64,000 nucleotides of DNA from Clostridia bacterium. GTDB taxonomy: Bacteria > Bacillota > Clostridia > Christensenellales > UBA1242. How positions within the stretch are numbered: the first letter of the stretch is position 1; the number at the start of each line of letters is the position of its first letter. The position numbers and the translations under genes were made by a program. The notes below the pieces were generated by a model. It was not told the DNA's origin. It saw only the letters and a program-made list of their open reading frames with translations, and searched no databases. Positions 57,802-64,000 of the stretch are shown piece after piece. The stretch lies in assembly GCA_900767835.1 (NCBI GenBank), contig CAAGAO010000018.1, positions 1 to 64,000 of the forward strand, read 5' to 3'.

Positions 57802-58623
57802 GTGATAGTTTATATTGAAGATTGTTTAATAGAGAACTTTTTTGTTACTTTTTTGGTTTTAAAATGTATTATTGCGTGTTTTAAAATTAGAACAAGCAAT
57901 ATAAGAATTATTTTTGCAAGTATTTTTGGTGCAATTATTGCTTTAATTTATCCAATATTGCATATTAATAATTATTTATTAATTATTATGAAATTATTTG
58001 TTGCATATTTAATAATTAATATTGCATTTAATTATAAAAATATTTTTGCAAAATATGTTGCTTTTATTTTTTTTACCGCACTTTTTGCTGGGTTAAATAT
58101 CCTATTTTATTATTTAATTTATGGCTCGCTAAATGTTACAGATAATTTCCCTACATATGTTTTATTATTTTTGATTTTTTTAATTTATTATATGGTAATT
58201 GCAGTAGTAAAATTTGCTTCGCAAAAACTTGCGATTGCTAATTTTGTATATAAAGTAAAAATATGTGAAAGAGGGAAAGAAATTACTATAAATGCTTTTT
58301 TAGATAGCGGAAACTCCTTGCAAGATGATGACCTTTCTCCAATTTTAATCATAAATCAAAAAGTTTTTAATAAATTGTATAAGGACATATCTTTTAGTGA
58401 TTTACTTGTTAAAAACTTTAAACATTTAAAACAACCACATTATGTTAAATCTTGTTTTGCTAGTGGAAGTGCAAAAATCTTGGTTTTTTGTGTGGATATG
58501 GTTTTAATTGCGACAAATGATAAACAAATAGAAATTAGAAATGCAAAACTAGGAGTGTCATATGCCAAATTTTCAAAGGAGACAGATTGTGATATGCTTT
58601 TAAATATTTGCGTGTTTAGTTAG
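57802..58623 (+). CDS. spoIIGA: Sigma-E processing peptidase SpoIIGA
   Basis: This 273-residue membrane-bound aspartic protease cleaves pro-sigma-E in the mother cell when signalled from the forespore. Five hydrophobic segments fill the first 150 residues, and the C-terminal protease half carries the catalytic aspartate D168 in AFLDSGNSL. The start is GTG behind AAAGGT, the usual opening being MxVYxExxxxxN. A TGACAAA at 57688 resembles a Spo0A box core, but the real control region is not certain. sigE, its substrate's gene, follows, but 240 bp away with cloverleaf element B in between; in B. subtilis the gap is much smaller. Confidence 0.93.
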   Translation: MIVYIEDCLIENFFVTFLVLKCIIACFKIRTSNIRIIFASIFGAIIALIYPILHINNYLLIIMKLFVAYLIINIAFNYKNIFAKYVAFIFFTALFAGLNILFYYLIYGSLNVTDNFPTYVLLFLIFLIYYMVIAVVKFASQKLAIANFVYKVKICERGKEITINAFLDSGNSLQDDDLSPILIINQKVFNKLYKDISFSDLLVKNFKHLKQPHYVKSCFASGSAKILVFCVDMVLIATNDKQIEIRNAKLGVSYAKFSKETDCDMLLNICVFS

Positions 58624-58641
58624 GATAGTGCGGAGAACCTA

Positions 58642-58744
58642 GCACTCCGCCCGCCTTGAAAATTTAAATAAGTTTAAATTTTTGCAAGTTTTTTTAAAAA
58701 AAACTTGCGGTTTGCATAAAGGCAAACCAAGGCGGGCGGGTGCT
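58642..58744 (+). repeat. Cloverleaf element B (between spoIIGA and sigE)
   Basis: The outer stem (CCGCCCGCCTTG, 58647-58658, with its complement 58728-58739, extended by GCAC/GTGC past a bulge) encloses three hairpins: AAAATTTAAA/TTTAAATTTT with a TAAG loop, a 12-bp GCAAGTTTTTTT stem, and GGTTTGC/GCAAACC. It starts 18 nt after the spoIIGA stop. The outer stem is very GC-rich for this genome. No T run follows, so it is not an ordinary terminator. Its left arm can also pair with a GCGGAG upstream, an alternative fold. Confidence 0.8.
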
Positions 58745-58863
58745 TGCTCCCCAGCCAAACTACACAAGCCAAACAATGTATAGTCAAAAACATATTAACA
58801 AATCAAAAATAAAACAACAGAATTTACCAAAATTTATATTCTTTTTAGTAAAAGGAGCAATTT

Positions 58864-59586
58864 ATGAAATTTATAAACAGATTAAAAAACTTACTTAAAA
58901 AAGTATTTACAAAAGATATATTAAATAGCACGCAAAATCTTTTGTTATACATTTGTGGCAACGAGGCATTGCCACTTCCACTAGAACCTGAAGAAGAACT
59001 TGCCCTTTTAGATGAAGTTGCAAATAATAATGAATCGGCAAAACAAAAATTAATTGAGCACAATTTAAGACTTGTTGTATATATTGCCAAAAAGTTTGAT
59101 AGTTGCGGAATTGAACTTGAAGACCTAATTTCTATAGGTGCAATAGGTTTAATTAAAGCAGTGCAAACATACAAATATGACAAAAAAATAAAACTGGCAA
59201 CCTATGCTTCCCGTTGTATAGAAAATGAAATATTGATGCAACTAAGGAAAATGAATAAAATAAAAGCGGAAGTTAGTTTAGACGAACCGTTAAATAGTGA
59301 TGGTGATGGCAATGAACTTTTACTAGAAGATGTTTTGTATGATGAAAAACAAATTTTAGGTAAAGACATGGAACGCTCGTCCGAACAGCAAATTTTGTGG
59401 GAGATTATAAACAAACTTGGCTCGCGAGAAAAGGAAATAATGATAATGCGTTTTGGACTTTTAGGCGGGGAAGAAAAGACACAAAAAGAAGTGGCGGACG
59501 AACTCGGTATTTCTCAAAGTTACATTTCGCGTATAGAAAAGAAGATTTTAGGGAAAATGAAAAAAGATTTAAGAAAGGTTATTTGA
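58864..59586 (+). CDS. sigE: Sporulation sigma factor E (mother cell)
   Basis: This 240-residue sigma-70 family factor is made as inactive pro-sigma-E. Residues 1-30 form the basic, amphipathic pro-sequence that tethers it to the membrane; it ends near YICGNEALPLPL, where SpoIIGA would cut. Region 2 (NLRLVVYIAKKFDSCGIELEDLISIG, continuing to KLATYASRCIENEILM) and region 4 (KTQKEVADELGISQSYISRIEKK) are almost identical to sigma-E of Bacillus. An AAAGGAG ribosome site precedes the ATG. Confidence 0.96.
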   Translation: MKFINRLKNLLKKVFTKDILNSTQNLLLYICGNEALPLPLEPEEELALLDEVANNNESAKQKLIEHNLRLVVYIAKKFDSCGIELEDLISIGAIGLIKAVQTYKYDKKIKLATYASRCIENEILMQLRKMNKIKAEVSLDEPLNSDGDGNELLLEDVLYDEKQILGKDMERSSEQQILWEIINKLGSREKEIMIMRFGLLGGEEKTQKEVADELGISQSYISRIEKKILGKMKKDLRKVI

Positions 59587-59713
59587 TTAAGTATCTTACT
59601 CAATTATAGTTGCTTGAATTTTGTAAGTATTATTTTATAATTTTATAAACAAAAAAATAAAAAAATGAATAAAAAAATTTTACTTGTAAAACATATACTT
59701 CAAAGGGGAATTT

Positions 59714-60484
59714 ATGGCAGGAAAAGTTGTTGTATGTGGTGTTGATACAAGTAAGTTACCAAAATTAAAGCAAGAAGAAATGGAAATTTTAATGAAAAGA
59801 GTAAAAAACGGAGACGCACTTGCAAGAGATGAATTCGTTGTCGCAAACTTGCGTCTTGTTTTAAGTGTTGTGCAACGCTTTTATGGTAAAAGAGATAAAT
59901 CTGATGATATGTTTCAGGTCGGTTGCGTAGGACTTATGAAAGCAATAGATAATTTCGATACTAATTTAAATGTAAAGTTTTCTACCTATGCAGTGCCAAT
60001 GATAATCGGCGAAATTAAAAGATATTTGAGAGATAATAATGCGATAAGAGTATCAAGAAGTTTAAGAGATATAGCATATAAGGCACTTCAAACGCGAGAT
60101 AAATATATTAAGCAATATAGCAAAGAACCAAGCGTGGAAGAGATAGCAAAAATAATTGAACTCCCTAGCAAAGAAGTGGCATTTGCTTTAGATGCTATAT
60201 GTGATACCGTAAGCCTTAATGAAGCAGTGTATGAAGATGGTGATGCGGTTAGGATAATGGACCAAATAGCGGACACAAAACATGATGACGATAGTTTAAA
60301 TGAAATATTATCTTTAAAAAGTGCCCTTACGAAACTAGACAAACGCGAACGGGAAATATTATTATTGCGTTATTTTATTGGTAAAACACAAATTGAAGTT
60401 TCTGACGCTATTGGAATTTCACAAGCACAGGTATCAAGGTTAGAAAAAAATGCTATAGATTTAATAAGGGAAAATATAAGATAG
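59714..60484 (+). CDS. sigG: Sporulation sigma factor G (forespore)
   Basis: This 256-residue sigma factor drives late forespore genes. The N-terminus VVVCGVDTSKLPKLKQEEM matches the sigma-G signature, region 2 reads FQVGCVGLMKAIDNFD, then KFSTYAVPMIIGEIKR and RVSRSLRDIAYKAL, and the C-terminal helix-turn-helix IGISQAQVSRLEK is intact. It differs from sigma-F by this N-terminus. An AAAGGGGAA ribosome site precedes the ATG. It follows sigE by 127 bp, the conserved clostridial/Bacillus order. Cloverleaf element C comes 24 nt after its stop codon. Confidence 0.96.
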   Translation: MAGKVVVCGVDTSKLPKLKQEEMEILMKRVKNGDALARDEFVVANLRLVLSVVQRFYGKRDKSDDMFQVGCVGLMKAIDNFDTNLNVKFSTYAVPMIIGEIKRYLRDNNAIRVSRSLRDIAYKALQTRDKYIKQYSKEPSVEEIAKIIELPSKEVAFALDAICDTVSLNEAVYEDGDAVRIMDQIADTKHDDDSLNEILSLKSALTKLDKREREILLLRYFIGKTQIEVSDAIGISQAQVSRLEKNAIDLIRENIR

Positions 60485-60508
60485 GACCAAAACTTAGTAC
60501 AAAAATCA

Positions 60509-60600
60509 AACTATAGGAAGTAAAATTTTGTTATAAAAACAAAATTTTTAAAATTGTGCAAGCACAATTTAGTTTGCAAGTGCAAACACTTCCTATGGTT
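60509..60600 (+). repeat. Cloverleaf element C (3' of sigG)
   Basis: The outer stem AACTATAGGAAGT/ACTTCCTATGGTT (13 pairs, one wobble) encloses three hairpins: AAAATTTTGTT/AACAAAATTTT, AAATTGTGC/GCACAATTT and GTTTGCA/TGCAAAC. The right arm runs into a stretch of eight T, so this copy could also terminate sigG transcription. Same arrangement and orientation as elements A and B; the sequence itself differs. Confidence 0.8.
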
Positions 60601-60755
60601 TTTTTTGCTCTGCGAGGAAGTTAAAGTTTTAAATAAAAACAATATATGTATAAGAATGATAAGAACAATCAAAATCTCTATAAAATATATTTTCCCAAAC
60701 TATTGAATTTTAACAAAAAATGTGGTTTAATATATCTGTAGTTTAGGAGTAAAAT

Positions 60756-62432
60756 GTGCAAATAAGTAAAGAATTTCAAGACAGAGTAGAAAAAGAGTTT
60801 CTCCTTATAGATATTGAAAAGAGAGAATTTTTTGTTGACCATATTAAAAAAAGTCCAGATGTATATAATCCGCAATACGATTTTGATAATGATGCAATTT
60901 TAGAGTTGTTAAAAGGCGATAAAGATAAACTAATAAAATTGTTTAATGATAGATATGACCGCATAAAGGTTGGATATATTTATAAGAACGATATGGTTAT
61001 GGTTGGATCAATAGATAAAGCAAAACTTGCAACTAAAATAAACGAATTATATAATGCAGGTGAACTTGAAAATATTTCAGGTGTGGACAATTTAAATAAA
61101 ATATTAATAGATTTATCAAACCCAAATAATGCCAATTTTGGCGAAGAATACACAGTTGCTATTGATGATAAAAAATTAACTTTAAAAACTAAAGATATTT
61201 TATATTTTTTAACAAATGACCACAAAAATTACTGCTTTAGAGAAATAACAGAAATAAATGGTATAAATAAAGATGAGTATATTTATTGTTTAAAACAATT
61301 TATCATTCATTCACAACTATTAACTCGTTATAGATTTTCTAAAGAAAGTTATGAGTTTATGCATAATATTATAGATGAAAAAATAGCAAACACAATACAG
61401 TTTAATACTTATAAAAAAATAATTGATGCTAATCTTTATAGAACAAATATTAATACTGAGTTGGTAGATTACATAAATAAAGATATGCCACAAAACTATA
61501 CACTTTTGCAAAAGTCAATTTATACATATATTAAACTTTGCAAAGTGCTAACATATGACCCGGAATTTTATGCAAATAATCAAAGCGGTATGATTGCAAG
61601 AAAGCATAGAGATATAGAGCGCCTAGAAACTATAACTCCACAATATTCGCAAATAGTTTGCTACGAGTTTACACAAATTTTTGCTAAATTTTTATACGAA
61701 CTTGGTATTAATTATATCGTTGATGGTGGTATGGATTATGGAGATGGGCACGCAAATCTCTCATATAGGGCGGGAGATTATGTGGTTGAGGCAGATTCAG
61801 TTACAAGTATTTTAGGTGGAGACCTTTTCAATGCAAAAGTCAATAATGCATTAATTGGTTTAAAATGCAAAAACAAAAACAAACAATCAATCAATATTTT
61901 TAACAATATATGTCAACAAGTATATGATGACATTATTGAAAAAGAGGACGTCCAAAATTATGATGAGGTGCTTTTTGACGAATTTTTGGATATGCTAGAT
62001 GACCTGTGTGAGAAAGAAAAAGTCAATTTGGAAGATAAAGTAAGAATATTCAAAAAACAAATCAAAGATATAAACTTGCCAGATATTGAAAAATTAACAT
62101 ATATGCTTCGCTTGTCAAAAGCAATCTTTGCCGAAGAGATTGATGCAAAACAATTCGAAGCGGTCGTTTTAAGTAAAAAATCAATAGATGATGGCTATAA
62201 TATAAAAAGTATGCCAACAGTTATCTTCTCTTTTAATAAAGAGTCATTTAAAACAGTTCCAAATGAAACCAAATATAAAACATTAGACGAAAATGGTCAA
62301 TTAATAGATATATCTAAAGAAGCAATATTAAAAGGCTTTAATTATGGCTTTTTAAAAAATATAACCAACGGAAGAAGTGATGTATATACTATTCCAGGTA
62401 TAACAGATGAGGAGATTGCAAATGTTAAATAA
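60756..62432 (+). CDS. Transglutaminase-fold cysteine protein
   Basis: This 558-residue cytoplasmic protein has no signal peptide. Residues about 250-390 resemble the transglutaminase/papain-like core: catalytic C302 (QIVCYEFTQIFAKFL), H332 (GDGHANLSYRAGDYVVEADS) and D347. A role as protease, amidase or cross-linking enzyme follows from the fold. The N-terminal 250 residues and the C-terminal 150 are largely helical and unrecognised. The start is GTG behind a TAGGAGT site. It overlaps a small downstream gene by 11 bases, so both are made together. It follows sigG but its connection to sporulation is unproven. Confidence 0.65.
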   Translation: MQISKEFQDRVEKEFLLIDIEKREFFVDHIKKSPDVYNPQYDFDNDAILELLKGDKDKLIKLFNDRYDRIKVGYIYKNDMVMVGSIDKAKLATKINELYNAGELENISGVDNLNKILIDLSNPNNANFGEEYTVAIDDKKLTLKTKDILYFLTNDHKNYCFREITEINGINKDEYIYCLKQFIIHSQLLTRYRFSKESYEFMHNIIDEKIANTIQFNTYKKIIDANLYRTNINTELVDYINKDMPQNYTLLQKSIYTYIKLCKVLTYDPEFYANNQSGMIARKHRDIERLETITPQYSQIVCYEFTQIFAKFLYELGINYIVDGGMDYGDGHANLSYRAGDYVVEADSVTSILGGDLFNAKVNNALIGLKCKNKNKQSINIFNNICQQVYDDIIEKEDVQNYDEVLFDEFLDMLDDLCEKEKVNLEDKVRIFKKQIKDINLPDIEKLTYMLRLSKAIFAEEIDAKQFEAVVLSKKSIDDGYNIKSMPTVIFSFNKESFKTVPNETKYKTLDENGQLIDISKEAILKGFNYGFLKNITNGRSDVYTIPGITDEEIANVK

Positions 62433-62646
62433 ATTAAGAGAGTTAAATGAAAAACAACTAAAAAAATATGAAAAAGAAGGCGATTTTAAAAATATCACCG
62501 CTCAAAAAGTAATTCAACAACTTTTAAAACCAGATGATTGCTTTTTTAAAATGACCATTGAACAAGCTTACACCATTTTGCGTGAACTAGGTTTTGATAA
62601 AAAAGACTACGAAAAAATCTATCTTGAATTAACTAAACATAATTAA
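62422..62646 (+). CDS. Small helical protein coupled to transglutaminase-fold gene
   Basis: This 74-residue, lysine- and glutamate-rich protein looks all-helical (for example LRELNEKQLKKYEKEGDF and TIEQAYTILRELGFDKKDY). It matches no family I know. The start ATG lies inside the end of the upstream gene behind a GAGGAG site; an upstream in-frame start at 62407 is less likely. The tight overlap suggests a functional pair, such as an enzyme with an inhibitor or adaptor, but nothing in its sequence proves this. Confidence 0.65.
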   Translation: MLNKLRELNEKQLKKYEKEGDFKNITAQKVIQQLLKPDDCFFKMTIEQAYTILRELGFDKKDYEKIYLELTKHN

Positions 62647-62652
62647 TTTGAT

Positions 62653-62688
62653 AAAAATAGCAATTCTTATTAAAAACAAATAGGGTTG
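62653..62688 (+). terminator. Intrinsic terminator
   Basis: AAAAATAGCAA pairs with TTGCTATTTTT around a 12-nt loop and is followed by T; closes the transglutaminase-fold operon. Confidence 0.75.
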
Positions 62689-62750
62689 CTATTTTTTCTT
62701 GTAGGCGATAAAAATAACTTTGTGCATATAATAAAATCGCAAATAAAAAA

Positions 62751-62779
62751 TTGACAAATTGTCTTTATAGCATTAAACT
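62751..62779 (+). promoter_or_regulatory. SigA promoter placing the start site at the ATG
   Basis: A perfect TTGACA and a TAAACT are 17 bp apart; seven bases separate the -10 box from the ATG of the next gene and no ribosome site exists, so the transcript should be leaderless. Confidence 0.7.
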
Positions 62780-62786
62780 ATTTAGT

Positions 62787-63227
62787 ATGAAAAATTATGA
62801 TTTAAGTCAGTATGTTTTAAGGGCTGGCAATGCTATGATTTTTCCATTAACGCAAGAAGAAGTTGGTATTTTGTGTGGCGGGGAAGATGCATTTTCTAAA
62901 TATATAAGAATGCCATATTTTGCAAAGAGTCAAAAGGTGGAAGATTTGCAAAAGTTGGCAAGTGATATAGATATGGAAAACGAGTTTTGGTTTTTAAATA
63001 CTCTTTGGGTAAGTGTGGATATTAAAGCAAGGGCAATTATAGGTTATTTAAGGCTAGAGAAGGTTGACCAGTTCAATAAAATAATATTTCAAGTAACTGA
63101 TGATAAATGCGAGAGCATAACGCGAGAAGATGTTTTTGAATTATTTTATAAATTTTTAATTGCAAATAATTATTATAATATTGTATATGAAGATATAGAT
63201 AAAAAGGTGGTGGCAAATGAAGGTTAG
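62787..63227 (+). CDS. Hypothetical protein, possibly GNAT-like
   Basis: This 146-residue protein is not firmly recognised. Residues 60-85 (FWFLNTLWVSVDIKARAIIGYLRL) resemble the central strands of GNAT acetyltransferases, but the acetyl-CoA loop is not clear. An upstream in-frame TTG is part of the -35 box, so the ATG was chosen. Its last 11 bases overlap the start of the methyltransferase gene, indicating co-translation. Confidence 0.55.
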   Translation: MKNYDLSQYVLRAGNAMIFPLTQEEVGILCGGEDAFSKYIRMPYFAKSQKVEDLQKLASDIDMENEFWFLNTLWVSVDIKARAIIGYLRLEKVDQFNKIIFQVTDDKCESITREDVFELFYKFLIANNYYNIVYEDIDKKVVANEG

Positions 63228-64000
63228 TTATGATTGGAAAGATTATGTTGTGCTTGCCACTGGTGACGGCGAAAAGTTGGAGTCTTGGGGGAATGTGAAA
63301 CTTTTGCGCCCAGACCCACAAGTAATTTGGCACGCAAAAAGAAATTTAAGCAAAGAGCCAAATTTGAATGCACATTACATTCGTGAAAGCACAGGTGGCG
63401 GACATTGGGACACTTTAAAAGCAATGCCACAAGAGTGGAAAATATCATATAACAATTTAACCTTTTTAATTAAACCAATGGGTTTTAAGCACACAGGGCT
63501 TTTCCCAGAACAAGCGGTTAATTGGGATTATATGATAGATTTAATCAAAAGAGCAAATCGTCCAATAAAAGTGCTTAATCTTTTTGGATATACTGGCGGG
63601 GCAACCGTAGCTTGCACCTATGCAGGGGCTGAAGTGACTCACGTTGATGCATCAAAAGGTATGGTTGATAGATGCAAGCAAAACATAAAGTTGTCTAAGT
63701 TGGAAGATAAACCTATTAGATATATTGTAGATGATTGTGCAAAGTTTGTTGAGCGTGAAATCCGCAGGGGCAAAACCTATGATGCAATCATAATGGACCC
63801 ACCAAGTTACGGTAGAGGTCCTAGCGGGGAAATGTGGAAAATAGAAAATAATCTATATGATTTTGTAAGTTTGTGTAAAAAAGTGCTATCAAACAAACCT
63901 TTGTTTGTACTTATAAATTCATATACCACAGGTTTGCAACCTATGGTGCTTGCAAACATATTAAACGATATTTTTGATGGCGGAAAAACAGATGCCTACG
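63217..64000 (+). CDS. RlmI-like SAM-dependent methyltransferase (partial)
   Basis: At least 261 residues are visible; the gene runs off the right edge. It is a class I methyltransferase close to the RlmI/RlmK group that acts on ribosomal RNA. The N-terminal part includes the family segment WHAKRNL and the GFKHTGLFPEQAVNWD region. The SAM-binding motif I is VLNLFGYTGGATVACTYAGA, followed by VTHVDASKGMVDRCKQN and the catalytic-type motif IIMDPPSYGRGPSGEMWK. The likely substrate is a base of 23S rRNA, but specificity cannot be read from the sequence. The start ATG overlaps the upstream gene. Confidence 0.85.
   Translation, partial: MKVSYDWKDYVVLATGDGEKLESWGNVKLLRPDPQVIWHAKRNLSKEPNLNAHYIRESTGGGHWDTLKAMPQEWKISYNNLTFLIKPMGFKHTGLFPEQAVNWDYMIDLIKRANRPIKVLNLFGYTGGATVACTYAGAEVTHVDASKGMVDRCKQNIKLSKLEDKPIRYIVDDCAKFVEREIRRGKTYDAIIMDPPSYGRGPSGEMWKIENNLYDFVSLCKKVLSNKPLFVLINSYTTGLQPMVLANILNDIFDGGKTDAY

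Noticed and set aside
59692..59699. CATATACT, resembling a sigma-E -10 box before sigG
   Set aside because: The nearest -35-like ATA is 18 bp away, too far for sigma-E, and transcription would start inside the ribosome site.
1..64000. tRNA, rRNA, CRISPR arrays, prophage or transposase genes
   Set aside because: None was found on reading both strands; the cloverleaf elements lack tRNA features such as the GTTCRANTC box and CCA-adjacent acceptor.

Overview
The window comes from the chromosome of an AT-rich, spore-forming, Gram-positive bacterium of the Clostridia type. The evidence is its sporulation genes (spmA, spmB, spoIIGA, sigE, sigG, spoVG and a SpoIIQ-like M23 peptidase), the Bacillus/Clostridium-style helicase-loader pair (a DnaB/DnaD-family protein followed by DnaI), and gene orders shared with B. 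subtilis: a GlmU relative followed by pth and mfd, walJ followed by an HtrA protease, and spoIIGA-sigE-sigG. I cannot name the species from sequence alone. No tRNA, rRNA, CRISPR array, transposase or integrase was seen, so most of the window reads as core chromosome.

Layout. 0.4-1.5 kb (minus): spmA-spmB. 1.6-4.7 kb: DnaB/DnaD-like protein, DnaI and an HD-domain hydrolase. 5.2-6.7 kb: membrane-anchored M1 metallopeptidase. 6.9-11.7 kb: truncated GlmU-like protein, pth, mfd. 12-20 kb: envelope and secretion functions (PrsA-like foldase lipoprotein, UPF0104/MprF-type membrane protein, polysaccharide deacetylase on minus, a Fe-ADH/G1PDH-fold protein without recognisable metal ligands, a small secreted protein, an M23 peptidase) and acpP. 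20.3-49.2 kb: two giant genes coding for lipoproteins of 6,298 and 3,256 residues with repeated GLUG-like segments; they fill about 45% of the window. 49.6-51.7 kb: spoVG (minus), murC, rpmE. 52.1-53.9 kb: a BspA-type (DUF285) repeat surface protein behind a consensus promoter whose spacer holds nine consecutive G. 54-57.7 kb: DUF1540 protein (minus), rplI, walJ, HtrA-like lipoprotein, small LytTR-like protein. 57.8-60.5 kb: spoIIGA, sigE, sigG. 60.8-64 kb: transglutaminase-fold protein with a small overlapping partner gene, then a possible GNAT protein overlapping an RlmI-like methyltransferase that runs off the window.

How the parts fit together. The sporulation genes cover mother-cell activation (SpoIIGA should cleave pro-sigma-E), late forespore transcription (sigma-G), the forespore-mother cell channel (SpoIIQ-like) and spore maturation (SpmA/B). 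The envelope genes supply export folding, wall-precursor synthesis (MurC), wall remodelling and very large surface proteins.

Most unusual features. (1) Three roughly 92-107 nt elements fold into the same cloverleaf, an outer stem enclosing three hairpins in the same order and orientation. Their sequences differ, yet each lies 18-24 nt after the stop codon of a sporulation gene (spmB, spoIIGA, sigG). (2) The poly-G promoter of the BspA-like gene has the form of a phase-variation switch. (3) The giant lipoproteins, the larger of which contains a helix-rich island. (4) Several promoters place the predicted transcription start at or next to the start codon, suggesting leaderless mRNAs.
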